DNA of 64,000 nucleotides from Donghicola eburneus (GTDB lineage Bacteria > Pseudomonadota > Alphaproteobacteria > Rhodobacterales > Rhodobacteraceae). Shown one piece after another: positions 16,960-25,401 of this stretch. Under the pieces are notes generated by a model, which was given only the letters and a program-made list of their open reading frames with translations, was not told the DNA's origin and did not search any database. A program made the position numbers and the translations under genes. The stretch is from positions 124,001 to 188,000 of the forward strand of contig NZ_FOXY01000006.1 in the NCBI RefSeq assembly GCF_900115865.1. Direction: 5' to 3'. Every line of letters starts with the position of its first letter. The stretch's first letter is position 1.

Positions 16960-18405
16960 ATGAATTCTGTTACTCCGGTTATCTTGTGCGGCGGCTCAGG
17001 TACACGGCTCTGGCCGCTGTCTCGAAAGAGTTACCCGAAGCAGTTTGTACCGCTTGTGGGTGGGAGCACCCTGTTCCAACAAACAGCAAAACGGCTGAGT
17101 GGCGTGGGCGACGGGATCGCTTATGACAAGCCGCTGGTTGTGACCAACTCTGACTTCCGGTTCATTGTGGTCGAGCAATTGTCTGAGATGGGAGTCGATC
17201 CCGGCCCTGTTCTGATTGAGCCGTCGGCGCGTAATACTGCGCCTGCCGTGCTAGCCGCCGCGATGCATTTGTATGCGTCAAACCCTGATGCGATCATGCT
17301 GGTGGCTCCGTCTGATCACATGATGCCTGATTCCGATGCGTTCCGCAGTGCTGTTGCGAAGGGTGTCAAAGCAGCAGAGAAAGGCAAACTGGTTCTGTTT
17401 GGAATCCGCCCTGACCGTCCCGAGACCGGTTATGGCTATCTGGAGCTGAACGGCCAGACCGAGGACGGTGTGACCTCGCTCAAGTGCTTTGTCGAAAAGC
17501 CTGACGCAGAAAATGCGCAACGGATGGTGGATGCTGGTGGGTTCTTGTGGAACGCGGGCATCTTTTTGTTCCGTGCGGCGGACATCATTGCAGCCTTTAA
17601 CGAGCACGCACCGAATCTGATCGCTCCGGTCGAAAAGGCTGTCGCAGACGCCGTACCTGACCTCGGTTTCCTGCGCTTGGCGCCAGAGGCGTGGGAGCAG
17701 GCCGAAGATGTCTCGATCGACTATGCCATCATGGAGAAGGCTTCGGATCTGGCAGTTGTACCTTATGACGCGCTTTGGTCGGATCTTGGCGGTTGGGACG
17801 CTGTTTGGCGCGCAATGGACCGGAACGACGATGGCGTTGCGACCACTGACGGTGTGACAGCAATCGACTGTAAGAACTCCGTGCTGCGGTCAGAGTCTCC
17901 TCAGGTCGAACTGGTTGGCATCGGGGTTGAAGATATCGTAGCTGTCGCAATGAATGACGCGGTCCTGGTTGCGCACAAAGATCGTGCGCAGGACGTGAAG
18001 AAAGCGGTTTCCGAACTGAAGAAAAAGTCTGCACTGCAGGCAGAAGCTTTCCCCAAAGATCACCGTCCGTGGGGTTGGTTCGAGAGCCTCGTCGTCGGCT
18101 CGCGTTTCCAGGTGAAGCGGATTCAAGTGCATCCCGGTGCATCTCTTTCTCTCCAAAGCCACTTCCATCGCTCCGAGCATTGGATCGTGGTTGAAGGAAC
18201 CGCCAAGGTGACCGTCGATGACGAAGTGCGTCTGGTGACCGAGAACGAGTCGATCTATGTGCCTCTTGGCTCTGTCCACCGGATGGAGAACCCCGGCAAG
18301 GTGCCGATGGTCCTGATCGAAGTCCAGACCGGCTCTTACGTCGGCGAAGATGATATCGTGCGCTACGACGATGTGTATTCCCGTGGACAGGGCGCCAAGG
18401 GTTAA
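16960..18405 (+). CDS. manC: Mannose-1-phosphate guanylyltransferase / mannose-6-phosphate isomerase
   Basis: 481 residues, the normal length for bifunctional ManC/AlgA/CpsB proteins. The N-terminal nucleotidyltransferase domain starts with PVILCGGSGTRLWPLSRKSY (GTP-binding signature, about 7-26) and includes FVEKPDAENA and the WNAGIFLF segment. The C-terminal cupin domain (about 350-475) has RPWGWFESLV, FQVKRIQVHPGASLSLQSH and the metal-binding HFHRSEHWIVVEGTA, the phosphomannose isomerase part. It makes GDP-mannose from mannose-1-phosphate and can supply mannose-6-phosphate from fructose-6-phosphate. No phosphomannomutase (manB) or GDP-mannose-modifying enzyme is in the window. It precedes a glycosyltransferase in the same direction. 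Confidence 0.96.
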   Translation: MNSVTPVILCGGSGTRLWPLSRKSYPKQFVPLVGGSTLFQQTAKRLSGVGDGIAYDKPLVVTNSDFRFIVVEQLSEMGVDPGPVLIEPSARNTAPAVLAAAMHLYASNPDAIMLVAPSDHMMPDSDAFRSAVAKGVKAAEKGKLVLFGIRPDRPETGYGYLELNGQTEDGVTSLKCFVEKPDAENAQRMVDAGGFLWNAGIFLFRAADIIAAFNEHAPNLIAPVEKAVADAVPDLGFLRLAPEAWEQAEDVSIDYAIMEKASDLAVVPYDALWSDLGGWDAVWRAMDRNDDGVATTDGVTAIDCKNSVLRSESPQVELVGIGVEDIVAVAMNDAVLVAHKDRAQDVKKAVSELKKKSALQAEAFPKDHRPWGWFESLVVGSRFQVKRIQVHPGASLSLQSHFHRSEHWIVVEGTAKVTVDDEVRLVTENESIYVPLGSVHRMENPGKVPMVLIEVQTGSYVGEDDIVRYDDVYSRGQGAKG

Positions 18406-18427
18406 GTCGATTTTTGCTTAGTGCACT

Positions 18428-18464
18428 GGGGCGCCCTTGGGGTGCCCCTGAACCGTTTTGTTTT
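18428..18464 (+). terminator. Hairpin after manC, weak terminator or attenuator
   Basis: GGGGCGCCC (18428-18436) can pair with GGGTGCCCC (18440-18448) with one G-U pair and a 3-base loop. It is followed by a T-rich but interrupted stretch (18449-18464). It lies between manC and the next glycosyltransferase and may reduce read-through into the latter. Confidence 0.45.
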
Positions 18465-18491
18465 CCAGTACATTTTATTGCGAGCAGGCCA

Positions 18492-19580
18492 ATGCGGAAG
18501 CTGTTAATCAACGGACGTTTCCTGTCCGGCGGCGAAACGGCCGTTAATGCTGTTGCCAGAGAGTTGAGCGCTGCGTTGCATCGGCACAGTATCGCGCACC
18601 CGAATGGTTGGCAGGTCGAGCTCGTGGTGCCTCAGGCTCTTTTGTCAAAGGCAGAGGCGACCGGCATTCCATCGCGTGCTCATGGTCGTCGATCAGGTAT
18701 CATTTGGGAGCAAACCGAACTTCCGAGTTTGCGGTCCGATGGCGTAATCCTAAGCCTTTTCAATACGGTGCCGGTATTTGGGCGCGGCTACGTGACAATG
18801 CTTCACGATGCGCATGTCATGACGTCTCCGAACTCTTATAGCCGTCTGACGCGGATATGGAGAGAGTTTCTTTCTCGAAGAGCGGGGGCCAAGGGCAACT
18901 ACGTGCTGACCCCTTCAGAACACTCCAAGGTCAGTCTATTGAAGCATGGGATCGGACGAGCTGAGCACTATGGCATTGTACCCAACGGCCCTGGGAATGT
19001 TGGTCGCGTCCAGGGGAATCGCGCAATCTTCGAGCGGTTGTCGTTCAACGAGGAAACCCCATTTTGCGTCGGCCTCAGTAGCCTGCTGCCACACAAGAAT
19101 ATCGGTGATCTTTTACGCGCGTTCGCGCGGCCAGAGTTGGCGAACATTCAGTTGGTTCTTTTCGGCAAGGCGTCTCGCGCGGACTTTGTCGCAGCGGGCC
19201 ATGACGTTCCTGAAAATGTGCATTTCCCTGGTTTTGTGTCAGACGAAGAACTTGCCGCACTTTACGACAAGGCGCTCGCGGTTTGTGTCCCTTCCTTGGA
19301 AGAGGGGTTCGGTATGCCCGCGCTAGAGGGCATGGCGCGTGGGGCGATTGCTGTTGTTTCGCCCTGCGGCGCGCTGCCAGAAGTGGTCGGGGAGGCTGGC
19401 CTCTTTGCCAAAGTCGGACAGCCCGACCAGATCGTATCCAATATCTCTCGGATCAACACCGATCCGGCGTATGCCGAGGACCTGCGAGCGAAAGGGCTTG
19501 CGCGTGCTCGGGCTTTCACGTGGGAAATCGCCGCTGAAAAGGCCTTTGCACACCTAGAGGCGTGGGGCTTGGCAGAGTAG
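18492..19580 (+). CDS. Glycosyltransferase family 4
   Basis: 362 residues from ATG 18492, preceded by GAGCAGG; a longer frame from 18414 would run through the hairpin after manC and is not preferred. It opens KLLINGRFLSGGETAVNAVA and has TMLHDAHVMTSPNSYSRL, TPSEHSKVSLLKHGI, FCVGLSSLLPHKNIGDLLRA and VCVPSLEEGFGMPALEGMA (GT4 catalytic E-x7-E). Segment by segment it matches the enzyme at 15487, so the two are paralogues flanking manC. It probably uses a nucleotide sugar, possibly GDP-mannose, in repeat-unit assembly. Confidence 0.92.
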   Translation: MRKLLINGRFLSGGETAVNAVARELSAALHRHSIAHPNGWQVELVVPQALLSKAEATGIPSRAHGRRSGIIWEQTELPSLRSDGVILSLFNTVPVFGRGYVTMLHDAHVMTSPNSYSRLTRIWREFLSRRAGAKGNYVLTPSEHSKVSLLKHGIGRAEHYGIVPNGPGNVGRVQGNRAIFERLSFNEETPFCVGLSSLLPHKNIGDLLRAFARPELANIQLVLFGKASRADFVAAGHDVPENVHFPGFVSDEELAALYDKALAVCVPSLEEGFGMPALEGMARGAIAVVSPCGALPEVVGEAGLFAKVGQPDQIVSNISRINTDPAYAEDLRAKGLARARAFTWEIAAEKAFAHLEAWGLAE

Positions 19581-19611
19581 GCCACCAGCGTCAGCTGATG
19601 GCCGATAGCCT

Positions 19612-21066
19612 TTAGCGCGACTCAAAAATGCTCATTTCAAGAACACTTGAGCGGATGCCGATGTAAATTGTCGGCGCTGCGAGGATCAACGTGACCAACG
19701 TGATCAGAACAAAGCGAATTTCTTGGCTAAATTCAAACGCGCCAATCGCGAAAATCCCAGTGATGACGGCGATCCCGTAGACCCCAAGAAGCCCTAAGCC
19801 CATGAAAAGCGGCGGCATTGCGCTGCTCAGATCAATCCGACCCCAGTATTTGAACACCAGCAAGGACCCGATGAAGGAGAGGATCTGGACACCCGCCTGC
19901 GCCCACGCGATGGTCTCAAACCCCATGGGGGCAAAGACGACAATCGTCCCCAGCATTAACGTGGTCCAGACGAGGTTGGTGTGCAGTGTCACTTGGGTCG
20001 AACGTCGGGCTGCGAAAACCGGCTCGATCAGGTCATTGCCAGAGCGCGCGACTGCCCGAAGGGCAAAGGCATAGAGGGTTCCAAGCGCCGCTGCATATTC
20101 GGGGCGGAAGAATGTCTCAATCAATCCACCGCCCAACGCTGAAATTGCGATCGCAAAACCGCCCGTCAGGAAAACAGAGCCAGCGAGCATGATTTTGAAG
20201 ATCGGATCCAGAGGTTGAGAAAAGCGGGACGCGGCGCCAAAGAGCTTGATGGCGAAGCTGCGCAAAGGCTGCGCGATGATGTCCACGGTGCCGGTCGCCA
20301 GCCTGTTGGCAAAGCGGTAAAGGCCAGCCTCAGTTGTGGAAAGCGCGTAGGCAAGGATCAGGTCCGTGCCGAAATTGGCCAAAAAAGACAGGAATCTAGA
20401 GCCATAGAGACCGCTAGAGAATCGCAGACCTTCGTAAGCAATCTTACGATCGAATCGGAGTGTAGGGCGCTTGGGACATGCTGCGACAAATAGGACAAGC
20501 TCTAACAGGGTGCGGATACCGCGATAGGCGACCAGTGCAAAAAGCGACTTCCAGACGACTAGAATAATGCAACCGACCAAAAGTCCGCCCAAATTTCCTG
20601 CAATCAAAATGAGAAAGTACCGCTTCATTAATCCCATGCGCGTAAGCACCGCTGAAGCCCAACCTATGATTGAAACAAACGGTTGAAATATCCCGAAATA
20701 GCGTAGAACCTCTGCGAGATCGGGCGCATCAAAGAGTCGGGCCAGCCACTCACTGCCTAGATACATGGCAGCGCCACCCACTAAGCCGATTGCCAACATG
20801 ATCCAAAAGACAGTCGACAAAACTGCAGTCTCGTCCTTCTCAGAATTGACGAGGAAATGAAAATATCCGCAGTGAGTCAGCATAATTACAAACTCAACTG
20901 CGATAATAGCAATGGTGTAGGTGCCGTAATCGGCCGCTGTCAGAAATCCTGCAGCTAATAGGGTAATAACAAACGATGCAATTTGTTGGGATGCGAGGCC
21001 AAAAACGGATATCGCGGCTGTGCCACCTGTTTTTGCAAAAGATGACTTTAGCTTACTAAAGAGCAA
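19612..21066 (-). CDS. Oligosaccharide flippase (Wzx/MATE-MVF superfamily)
   Basis: 484 residues with twelve to fourteen hydrophobic segments spread over the whole length, as in polysaccharide biosynthesis proteins of the Wzx/RfbX family. It begins LKSSFAKTGGTAAISVFGLA, a typical amphipathic start before the first segment. The start is TTG at 21066, supported by CGGAGTGA eight bases upstream on the coding strand. It would flip undecaprenyl-diphosphate-linked repeat units to the periplasm for the Wzy-type polymerase. It is divergent from the Wzc/ExoP-type gene at 21259, so flippase and co-polymerase share one regulatory gap. Confidence 0.88.
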   Translation of the reverse strand: MLFSKLKSSFAKTGGTAAISVFGLASQQIASFVITLLAAGFLTAADYGTYTIAIIAVEFVIMLTHCGYFHFLVNSEKDETAVLSTVFWIMLAIGLVGGAAMYLGSEWLARLFDAPDLAEVLRYFGIFQPFVSIIGWASAVLTRMGLMKRYFLILIAGNLGGLLVGCIILVVWKSLFALVAYRGIRTLLELVLFVAACPKRPTLRFDRKIAYEGLRFSSGLYGSRFLSFLANFGTDLILAYALSTTEAGLYRFANRLATGTVDIIAQPLRSFAIKLFGAASRFSQPLDPIFKIMLAGSVFLTGGFAIAISALGGGLIETFFRPEYAAALGTLYAFALRAVARSGNDLIEPVFAARRSTQVTLHTNLVWTTLMLGTIVVFAPMGFETIAWAQAGVQILSFIGSLLVFKYWGRIDLSSAMPPLFMGLGLLGVYGIAVITGIFAIGAFEFSQEIRFVLITLVTLILAAPTIYIGIRSSVLEMSIFESR

Positions 21067-21258
21067 AATATCACTCCGATAATATATCTTACGGAAACAA
21101 AAGAGGGCGGAGGAGGAAAGGCGCCCAAAGAGGAAAAATTGTGATAATTAAGAGATAGCGCTCTTGTCAGCCGTGGCGCAACCATGTTCTTTAACCGTAA
21201 CCCGAAGGTGTATTTGTTCGGATAAGTGCACAATCGTGCATTTTTGGAGTTTCTATTT

Positions 21259-23421
21259 ATGACTGATTTTGGCACCCAAAGCCCACATTTTTCGGCGCAG
21301 GTTGCTGGACGAGCCATGGGCGACTCAGATTTCATTCGCCCGGAAGAAGATGATCGGGCAGATTTGAGCCGCATGTTGCGGTCGGTTTGGGTTCGTAAGA
21401 ATATTATCCTTGGTTGTATCTTTGGCTTTGCTGTTGTGTTTTTCCTGTCTGCTTATATGCAGCCCAAGAAATATACGGCGCACACAACCATCATGTTGGA
21501 CACACGGGGCCAGCAGTTTGTGTCTATGCAAGAACAGGTCGTTGGCGATCTGAAGCTGGATGACGCGCTGCTAGAAAGCGAAGTGACGGTCCTGCGGTCG
21601 ATGGCGCTACTGAGTGCAGCAGTGGAGCGCATAGGGCTGGATCGCTTTGATATACTAGCTGGCGAAGATGGATATGAGTACTTTGACGACAGTATCGTGT
21701 CGCGTGATCAGCAGCGCCTTAAATTCGTCGCCGAAGAGCTACAGAACGGGATCAATGTTTACCGTGTTGGTGAATCTTATGTGATCGAAGTCTCTGTGAC
21801 GACAATTGATCCGCAGCTTTCAACTGTTGTCGCTGATACACTTGTAGAGGTCTACATTGCTGATCAGCTGAATGATCGTCAGGCGGTGGCAAGCAACGCG
21901 ACGCGCTGGTTGTCTGATCAGGTTGAAGTCGCACGCCAAGAAGTGTTGGCCGCCGAGGCGCGTGTCGAGGAATTCAAACGCGAAGTCCTCCAGTCTAGCG
22001 GTGCGTCTGAAGATGTTCTTGAGCAGCAGTTGGGTGAGTTGAACCAGCAACTCGCGCTCGCGCGCTCTGAACGCGCGACCGAATCTGCAAATTTGCGACA
22101 GACCCAACTGCTCAAAGACGCGCAAGGCGCAGTCGCGGTCGCGGATTCGCTGGATGTGCCCTACGTAAAGGCGATGCGAGAAGCACGTCAGGAGCTTCTG
22201 CGCGAAGATGCCTCGCTTTCTTCGGCTCTCGGTGAAAACCACCCAACGCGTCGGAACATCGCCAAAGAAATCGCAGAGATTGACGCGAGCATAGCCCAAG
22301 AAGTCGACAACATTATGCGAGGCTATGAGACACGCATCAATGTACTGGCGTCGCGCGAGCTGTCGCTGAGCGAAGACGTATCGGACCTGCAAGACAAGCT
22401 CTCTAACTTATCGAACTCGTCTCTGCGCCTTCGTCAAGTTGAGCGGGAGGCAGAGGCAGCGCGGCTGCGATTTGATGAAATGCTCACCCGCCTCGGGATG
22501 ACACAAGCGCAGGTCGAAATTCAGAGAGCTGACGCAAAGGTCATCAACCCAGCCTCTTTCCCACTGGTGCCCTCGTCCCCGCGCGTGAAGCTGTTGACCG
22601 TGTTTGGCGCAGCGATCGGAATGACAGTAGGATTGGTCGCAGTGTTGATCATCGAGATGACCCGTGGGGGCTTTGCAACTGCGCGTCAGTTAGAAAGCGC
22701 GACAGGTCTGCCTGTCATGAGCGCGCTGCCCCGCGCAGAGGTCACTTCTCCTAAAGACGTCGTAGGTCTATTGAATAGCCGTGGCTATCACCTTTTGAAT
22801 GAACGGATCAGGCAGTTGAGGGCAATTTTGCCGATCGCCACACGGCAGCGCAAGAATTGCTACCTTCTCTTGTCGTCGGCACCGGACGAGGGGAAGACCT
22901 CTACCGCTGTTGCGCTCGCGCACGCCAGCGCAATGGCAGGTGTCTCGACAATCCTTGTCGACTTGGACAATCGCCGAGGCACGTTGCAGGCAGAATTCAC
23001 CGAAGGCCAAATGGTCGATCTATCGAATTACTTTAAAGGTGAAATCACAATTGATGAGGCAATCATCAAGGGGCAGAAAACTCTATTTGATATCACCGGC
23101 GCGGGCAAACACCAGTCTCTTATGGCTGATGGCGTGAATGGAGAGCAGCTTCGTGATATGGTGGCAGAGTTGAAAGAGCGCTACGATGTGGTGGTAATTG
23201 ACGCACCGCCCATCCTAGCTGTGTCTGACGGGCTGCAGATTGCCACTGTGGTTGATTGGGTGCTGTACCTCGTACGCTGGCGCCATACCTCTGAGAAATC
23301 GGTTAAATATGGGCTCGATACGCTCGAAAACGTGGGTGTGAACAATATTGGCCTTGTGATGACCATGGTCGATGTTAGGGAAGATCCCGATAGCTATGCC
23401 CAGAAATATGATTACGCATAA
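21259..23421 (+). CDS. Wzc/ExoP-like polysaccharide co-polymerase with tyrosine (BY) kinase domain
   Basis: About 720 residues from ATG 21259, nine bases after GGAG; an upstream in-frame GTG (21226) is less likely. There is a Wzz domain with a membrane segment near 55-75 (LGCIFGFAVVFFLSAYM), a long periplasmic coiled coil (about 230-400), and a second membrane segment near 450 (LLTVFGAAIGMTVGLVAVLI) preceded by the proline-rich PASFPLVPSSPRVK. The C-terminal kinase has a Walker A SSAPDEGKTSTA (about 537-548), Walker A' ILVDLDNRRG and Walker B DVVVIDAPPIL (about 640). The tail contains only three tyrosines (SYAQKYDYA), fewer than the usual cluster. It would control chain length and export with the protein at 12405. 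Confidence 0.93.
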   Translation: MTDFGTQSPHFSAQVAGRAMGDSDFIRPEEDDRADLSRMLRSVWVRKNIILGCIFGFAVVFFLSAYMQPKKYTAHTTIMLDTRGQQFVSMQEQVVGDLKLDDALLESEVTVLRSMALLSAAVERIGLDRFDILAGEDGYEYFDDSIVSRDQQRLKFVAEELQNGINVYRVGESYVIEVSVTTIDPQLSTVVADTLVEVYIADQLNDRQAVASNATRWLSDQVEVARQEVLAAEARVEEFKREVLQSSGASEDVLEQQLGELNQQLALARSERATESANLRQTQLLKDAQGAVAVADSLDVPYVKAMREARQELLREDASLSSALGENHPTRRNIAKEIAEIDASIAQEVDNIMRGYETRINVLASRELSLSEDVSDLQDKLSNLSNSSLRLRQVEREAEAARLRFDEMLTRLGMTQAQVEIQRADAKVINPASFPLVPSSPRVKLLTVFGAAIGMTVGLVAVLIIEMTRGGFATARQLESATGLPVMSALPRAEVTSPKDVVGLLNSRGYHLLNERIRQLRAILPIATRQRKNCYLLLSSAPDEGKTSTAVALAHASAMAGVSTILVDLDNRRGTLQAEFTEGQMVDLSNYFKGEITIDEAIIKGQKTLFDITGAGKHQSLMADGVNGEQLRDMVAELKERYDVVVIDAPPILAVSDGLQIATVVDWVLYLVRWRHTSEKSVKYGLDTLENVGVNNIGLVMTMVDVREDPDSYAQKYDYA

Positions 23422-23678
23422 GCTATATGGTAATTTGCAAAATTTGAATTTATATAGTGCCCATTGCTATTATTTTGATTGTGTTTGATTTGAGTCTGCT
23501 CTGTGAATTTATGTGCTAATTTTGACAAATTTCATGGAAAAGTTTCAATTAATATGTAATTTAGTTAGCAAGTTATATTTTTCAGGCCATCATTTCCTTG
23601 GCCATCAAAGACTTAGGTCGCGAGTCGCGGCAACGTTTCGCCAGATTTTATAAAACAAGACTTTAACCGGGGGCCATT

Positions 23679-24356
23679 GTGACAAATACCTCTACTTCAG
23701 CTGGAAATCGCGGGGGACCTGCCGGGTCCGGTGTCGCCTATCTCCTGAGATATGAAGGTGCGTTGAAACGCGTCGCCGACATTATTCTGGCAATCCTACT
23801 CCTCCCTATGCTGCTTCCGATCATCGGTTTGCTGTATCTTATTATCCGCTCTGACGGCGGACCTGGCTTCTTTGGCCACAAGCGTGTGGGCCGTGAAGGC
23901 AAAATCTTCAAATGCTGGAAGCTGCGTAGCATGGTGCCGGATGCCGAAGAGCGCCTGCGTGAGCATCTTGCCAATAATCCTGCGGCAGCCGCCGAATGGG
24001 AACGGGATTTCAAACTGCGTGACGACCCGAGGATCACGCGTTTGGGGGCATTCATCCGTAAAACAAGCCTCGATGAGCTGCCCCAGATCTGGAATGTTCT
24101 GCGCGGCGAAATGAGCTTGGTTGGCCCGCGTCCCGTGACCTCTGATGAATTGTCGCGCTACGGCGCTCATCAGTGGGCCTATCTGATGATGCGTCCAGGC
24201 GTAACTGGCCTGTGGCAAGTCTCGGGCCGGAACGACATTAGCTATGACGAACGTGTGGCGTTGGATACGCGTTACTGCCGCGAGGTGTCTGCGGTCCAAG
24301 ATGCGATCATCCTGTTCAATACGATTGGTGCGATTACAAAACGCACTGGTGTTTAA
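23679..24356 (+). CDS. Initiating undecaprenyl-phosphate sugar-1-phosphate transferase (ExoY/WcaJ type)
   Basis: 225 residues from GTG 23679 (CGGGGG just upstream). A single membrane segment lies near 30-52 (ADIILAILLLPMLLPIIGLLYL), followed by the cytosolic catalytic domain with GHKRVGREGKIFKCWKLRSM, KTSLDELPQIWNVLRGEMS and LVGPRPVTSDEL, and RPGVTGLWQVSGRN near the end. It lacks the N-terminal four-helix part of full WcaJ, so it resembles ExoY/short PHPT proteins. It transfers a hexose-1-phosphate (galactose or glucose in characterised members) to undecaprenyl phosphate, starting repeat-unit assembly. A 257-bp AT-rich gap separates it from the co-polymerase gene. Confidence 0.94.
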   Translation: MTNTSTSAGNRGGPAGSGVAYLLRYEGALKRVADIILAILLLPMLLPIIGLLYLIIRSDGGPGFFGHKRVGREGKIFKCWKLRSMVPDAEERLREHLANNPAAAAEWERDFKLRDDPRITRLGAFIRKTSLDELPQIWNVLRGEMSLVGPRPVTSDELSRYGAHQWAYLMMRPGVTGLWQVSGRNDISYDERVALDTRYCREVSAVQDAIILFNTIGAITKRTGV

Positions 24357-24384
24357 GTCCTAAATCTCCTTCGACCACACCCAA

Positions 24385-24422
24385 GGCGCGGGCGTCCATC
24401 CCCTTACGCTCGCGCCGTTTTT
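24385..24422 (+). terminator. Rho-independent terminator after the initiating transferase
   Basis: GGCGCG-g-GCGT (24385-24395) pairs with ACGC-t-CGCGCC (24406-24416), a stem of ten pairs with one mismatch, followed by G and five T (24418-24422). Confidence 0.7.
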
Positions 24423-24446
24423 GTATGAACACGAGTGCGATTAAAT

Positions 24447-25346
24447 ATGCGAATTTCAGTCATCATTTGCTCCGTCGGTCGTCCAGAGGCCATCGAGTCG
24501 GTGCTGCCCTTTATCGCCCGTCAAACCAAACAACCCAGTCATGTTCTGATCGTTGTGACGAAACCCGAAGATTTGCCGCCCGAAAGCGCGTTGCAATACA
24601 ATCTTCCGATTCAGGTTCTGTATTCTCCCAAGGGGCTGACCAAACAGCGCAACACCGGTTTGGACGCGATTCAGAACGAGTGTGATGCGGTCTTCTTTAT
24701 TGATGACGATTATCTGCCCGCTCAGGATGCGCTGGAAGTGCTTGAGAGTGGCTTTAGCAGGTTCAAGGACGCCGCGGGTTTGACGGGTACGCCCTTGGCC
24801 GACGGGATCAATACCGCAGGGGTCTCCGTATCCGAAGCGCGTAAACTGATAGAGGCGTACGAAGCGAAGCCGCGAAATACGACTGCCATAGCCGCTCAGC
24901 GCAAGCTTGTTGGGCTCTATGGGTGCAACATGGCCTATCGCTGCAGCGCGATTGGCGCGGTGCGTTTCGATCCTCGGTTGCCGTTGTATGGCTGGCAAGA
25001 GGACACGGACTTTTCTTACCGTTTGGCCGGCGAGAAAATCCGTCTCGGCAACCTAGCTGGCGTGCATTGTGGAACGAAGTCGGGCCGTGAAACGAGCGGC
25101 GTCTTACTGGGGTATAGTCAGATCGCCAACCCAGTGTACTTGATGCGAAAGAGGTCTTTGCCGCTGCAATTCGGCCTGACTTTGATGAGTAAAAACGTTT
25201 TGGCAAATCACGGAAAGATACTGTTTCCAGAGCCTTGGATCAATCGCAAGGAACGGGCGAAAGGCAATTGGCTGGCTTTCTTCGATGTCCTTCGGGGGCG
25301 CCACGATCCAGAGCGTATTTTCGAGCTAGGTGCCCGCAGGGGCTAA
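24447..25346 (+). CDS. Glycosyltransferase family 2
   Basis: 299 residues from ATG 24447; GTG 24435 in frame is an alternative. It begins RISVIICSVGRPEAIESVLP and has IFFIDDDYLPAQDAL, with the metal-binding DDD near residue 92. Later comes LYGCNMAYRCSAIGAVRFD and PLYGWQEDTDFSYRL, the WxEDxD acceptor/catalytic-base region of GT2 enzymes. It follows the terminator of the initiating transferase and precedes a strong terminator, so it may be transcribed alone. It probably adds a later sugar of the repeat unit; the specificity is unknown. Confidence 0.88.
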   Translation: MRISVIICSVGRPEAIESVLPFIARQTKQPSHVLIVVTKPEDLPPESALQYNLPIQVLYSPKGLTKQRNTGLDAIQNECDAVFFIDDDYLPAQDALEVLESGFSRFKDAAGLTGTPLADGINTAGVSVSEARKLIEAYEAKPRNTTAIAAQRKLVGLYGCNMAYRCSAIGAVRFDPRLPLYGWQEDTDFSYRLAGEKIRLGNLAGVHCGTKSGRETSGVLLGYSQIANPVYLMRKRSLPLQFGLTLMSKNVLANHGKILFPEPWINRKERAKGNWLAFFDVLRGRHDPERIFELGARRG

Positions 25347-25364
25347 GAACGCATTATTCACAAG

Positions 25365-25401
25365 AGGGGCGCCGGCGGAGAAACCGCCAGCGCCCCTTTT
25401 T
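25365..25401 (+). terminator. Strong rho-independent terminator
   Basis: AGGGGCGC-c-GGCGG (25365-25378), loop AGAAA, then CCGCC-a-GCGCCCCT (25384-25397) and a T-run (25397-25401). The stem has thirteen pairs and one mismatch. It ends the plus-strand glycosyltransferase transcript and overlaps the stop codon of the convergent hydrolase gene. Confidence 0.88.
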
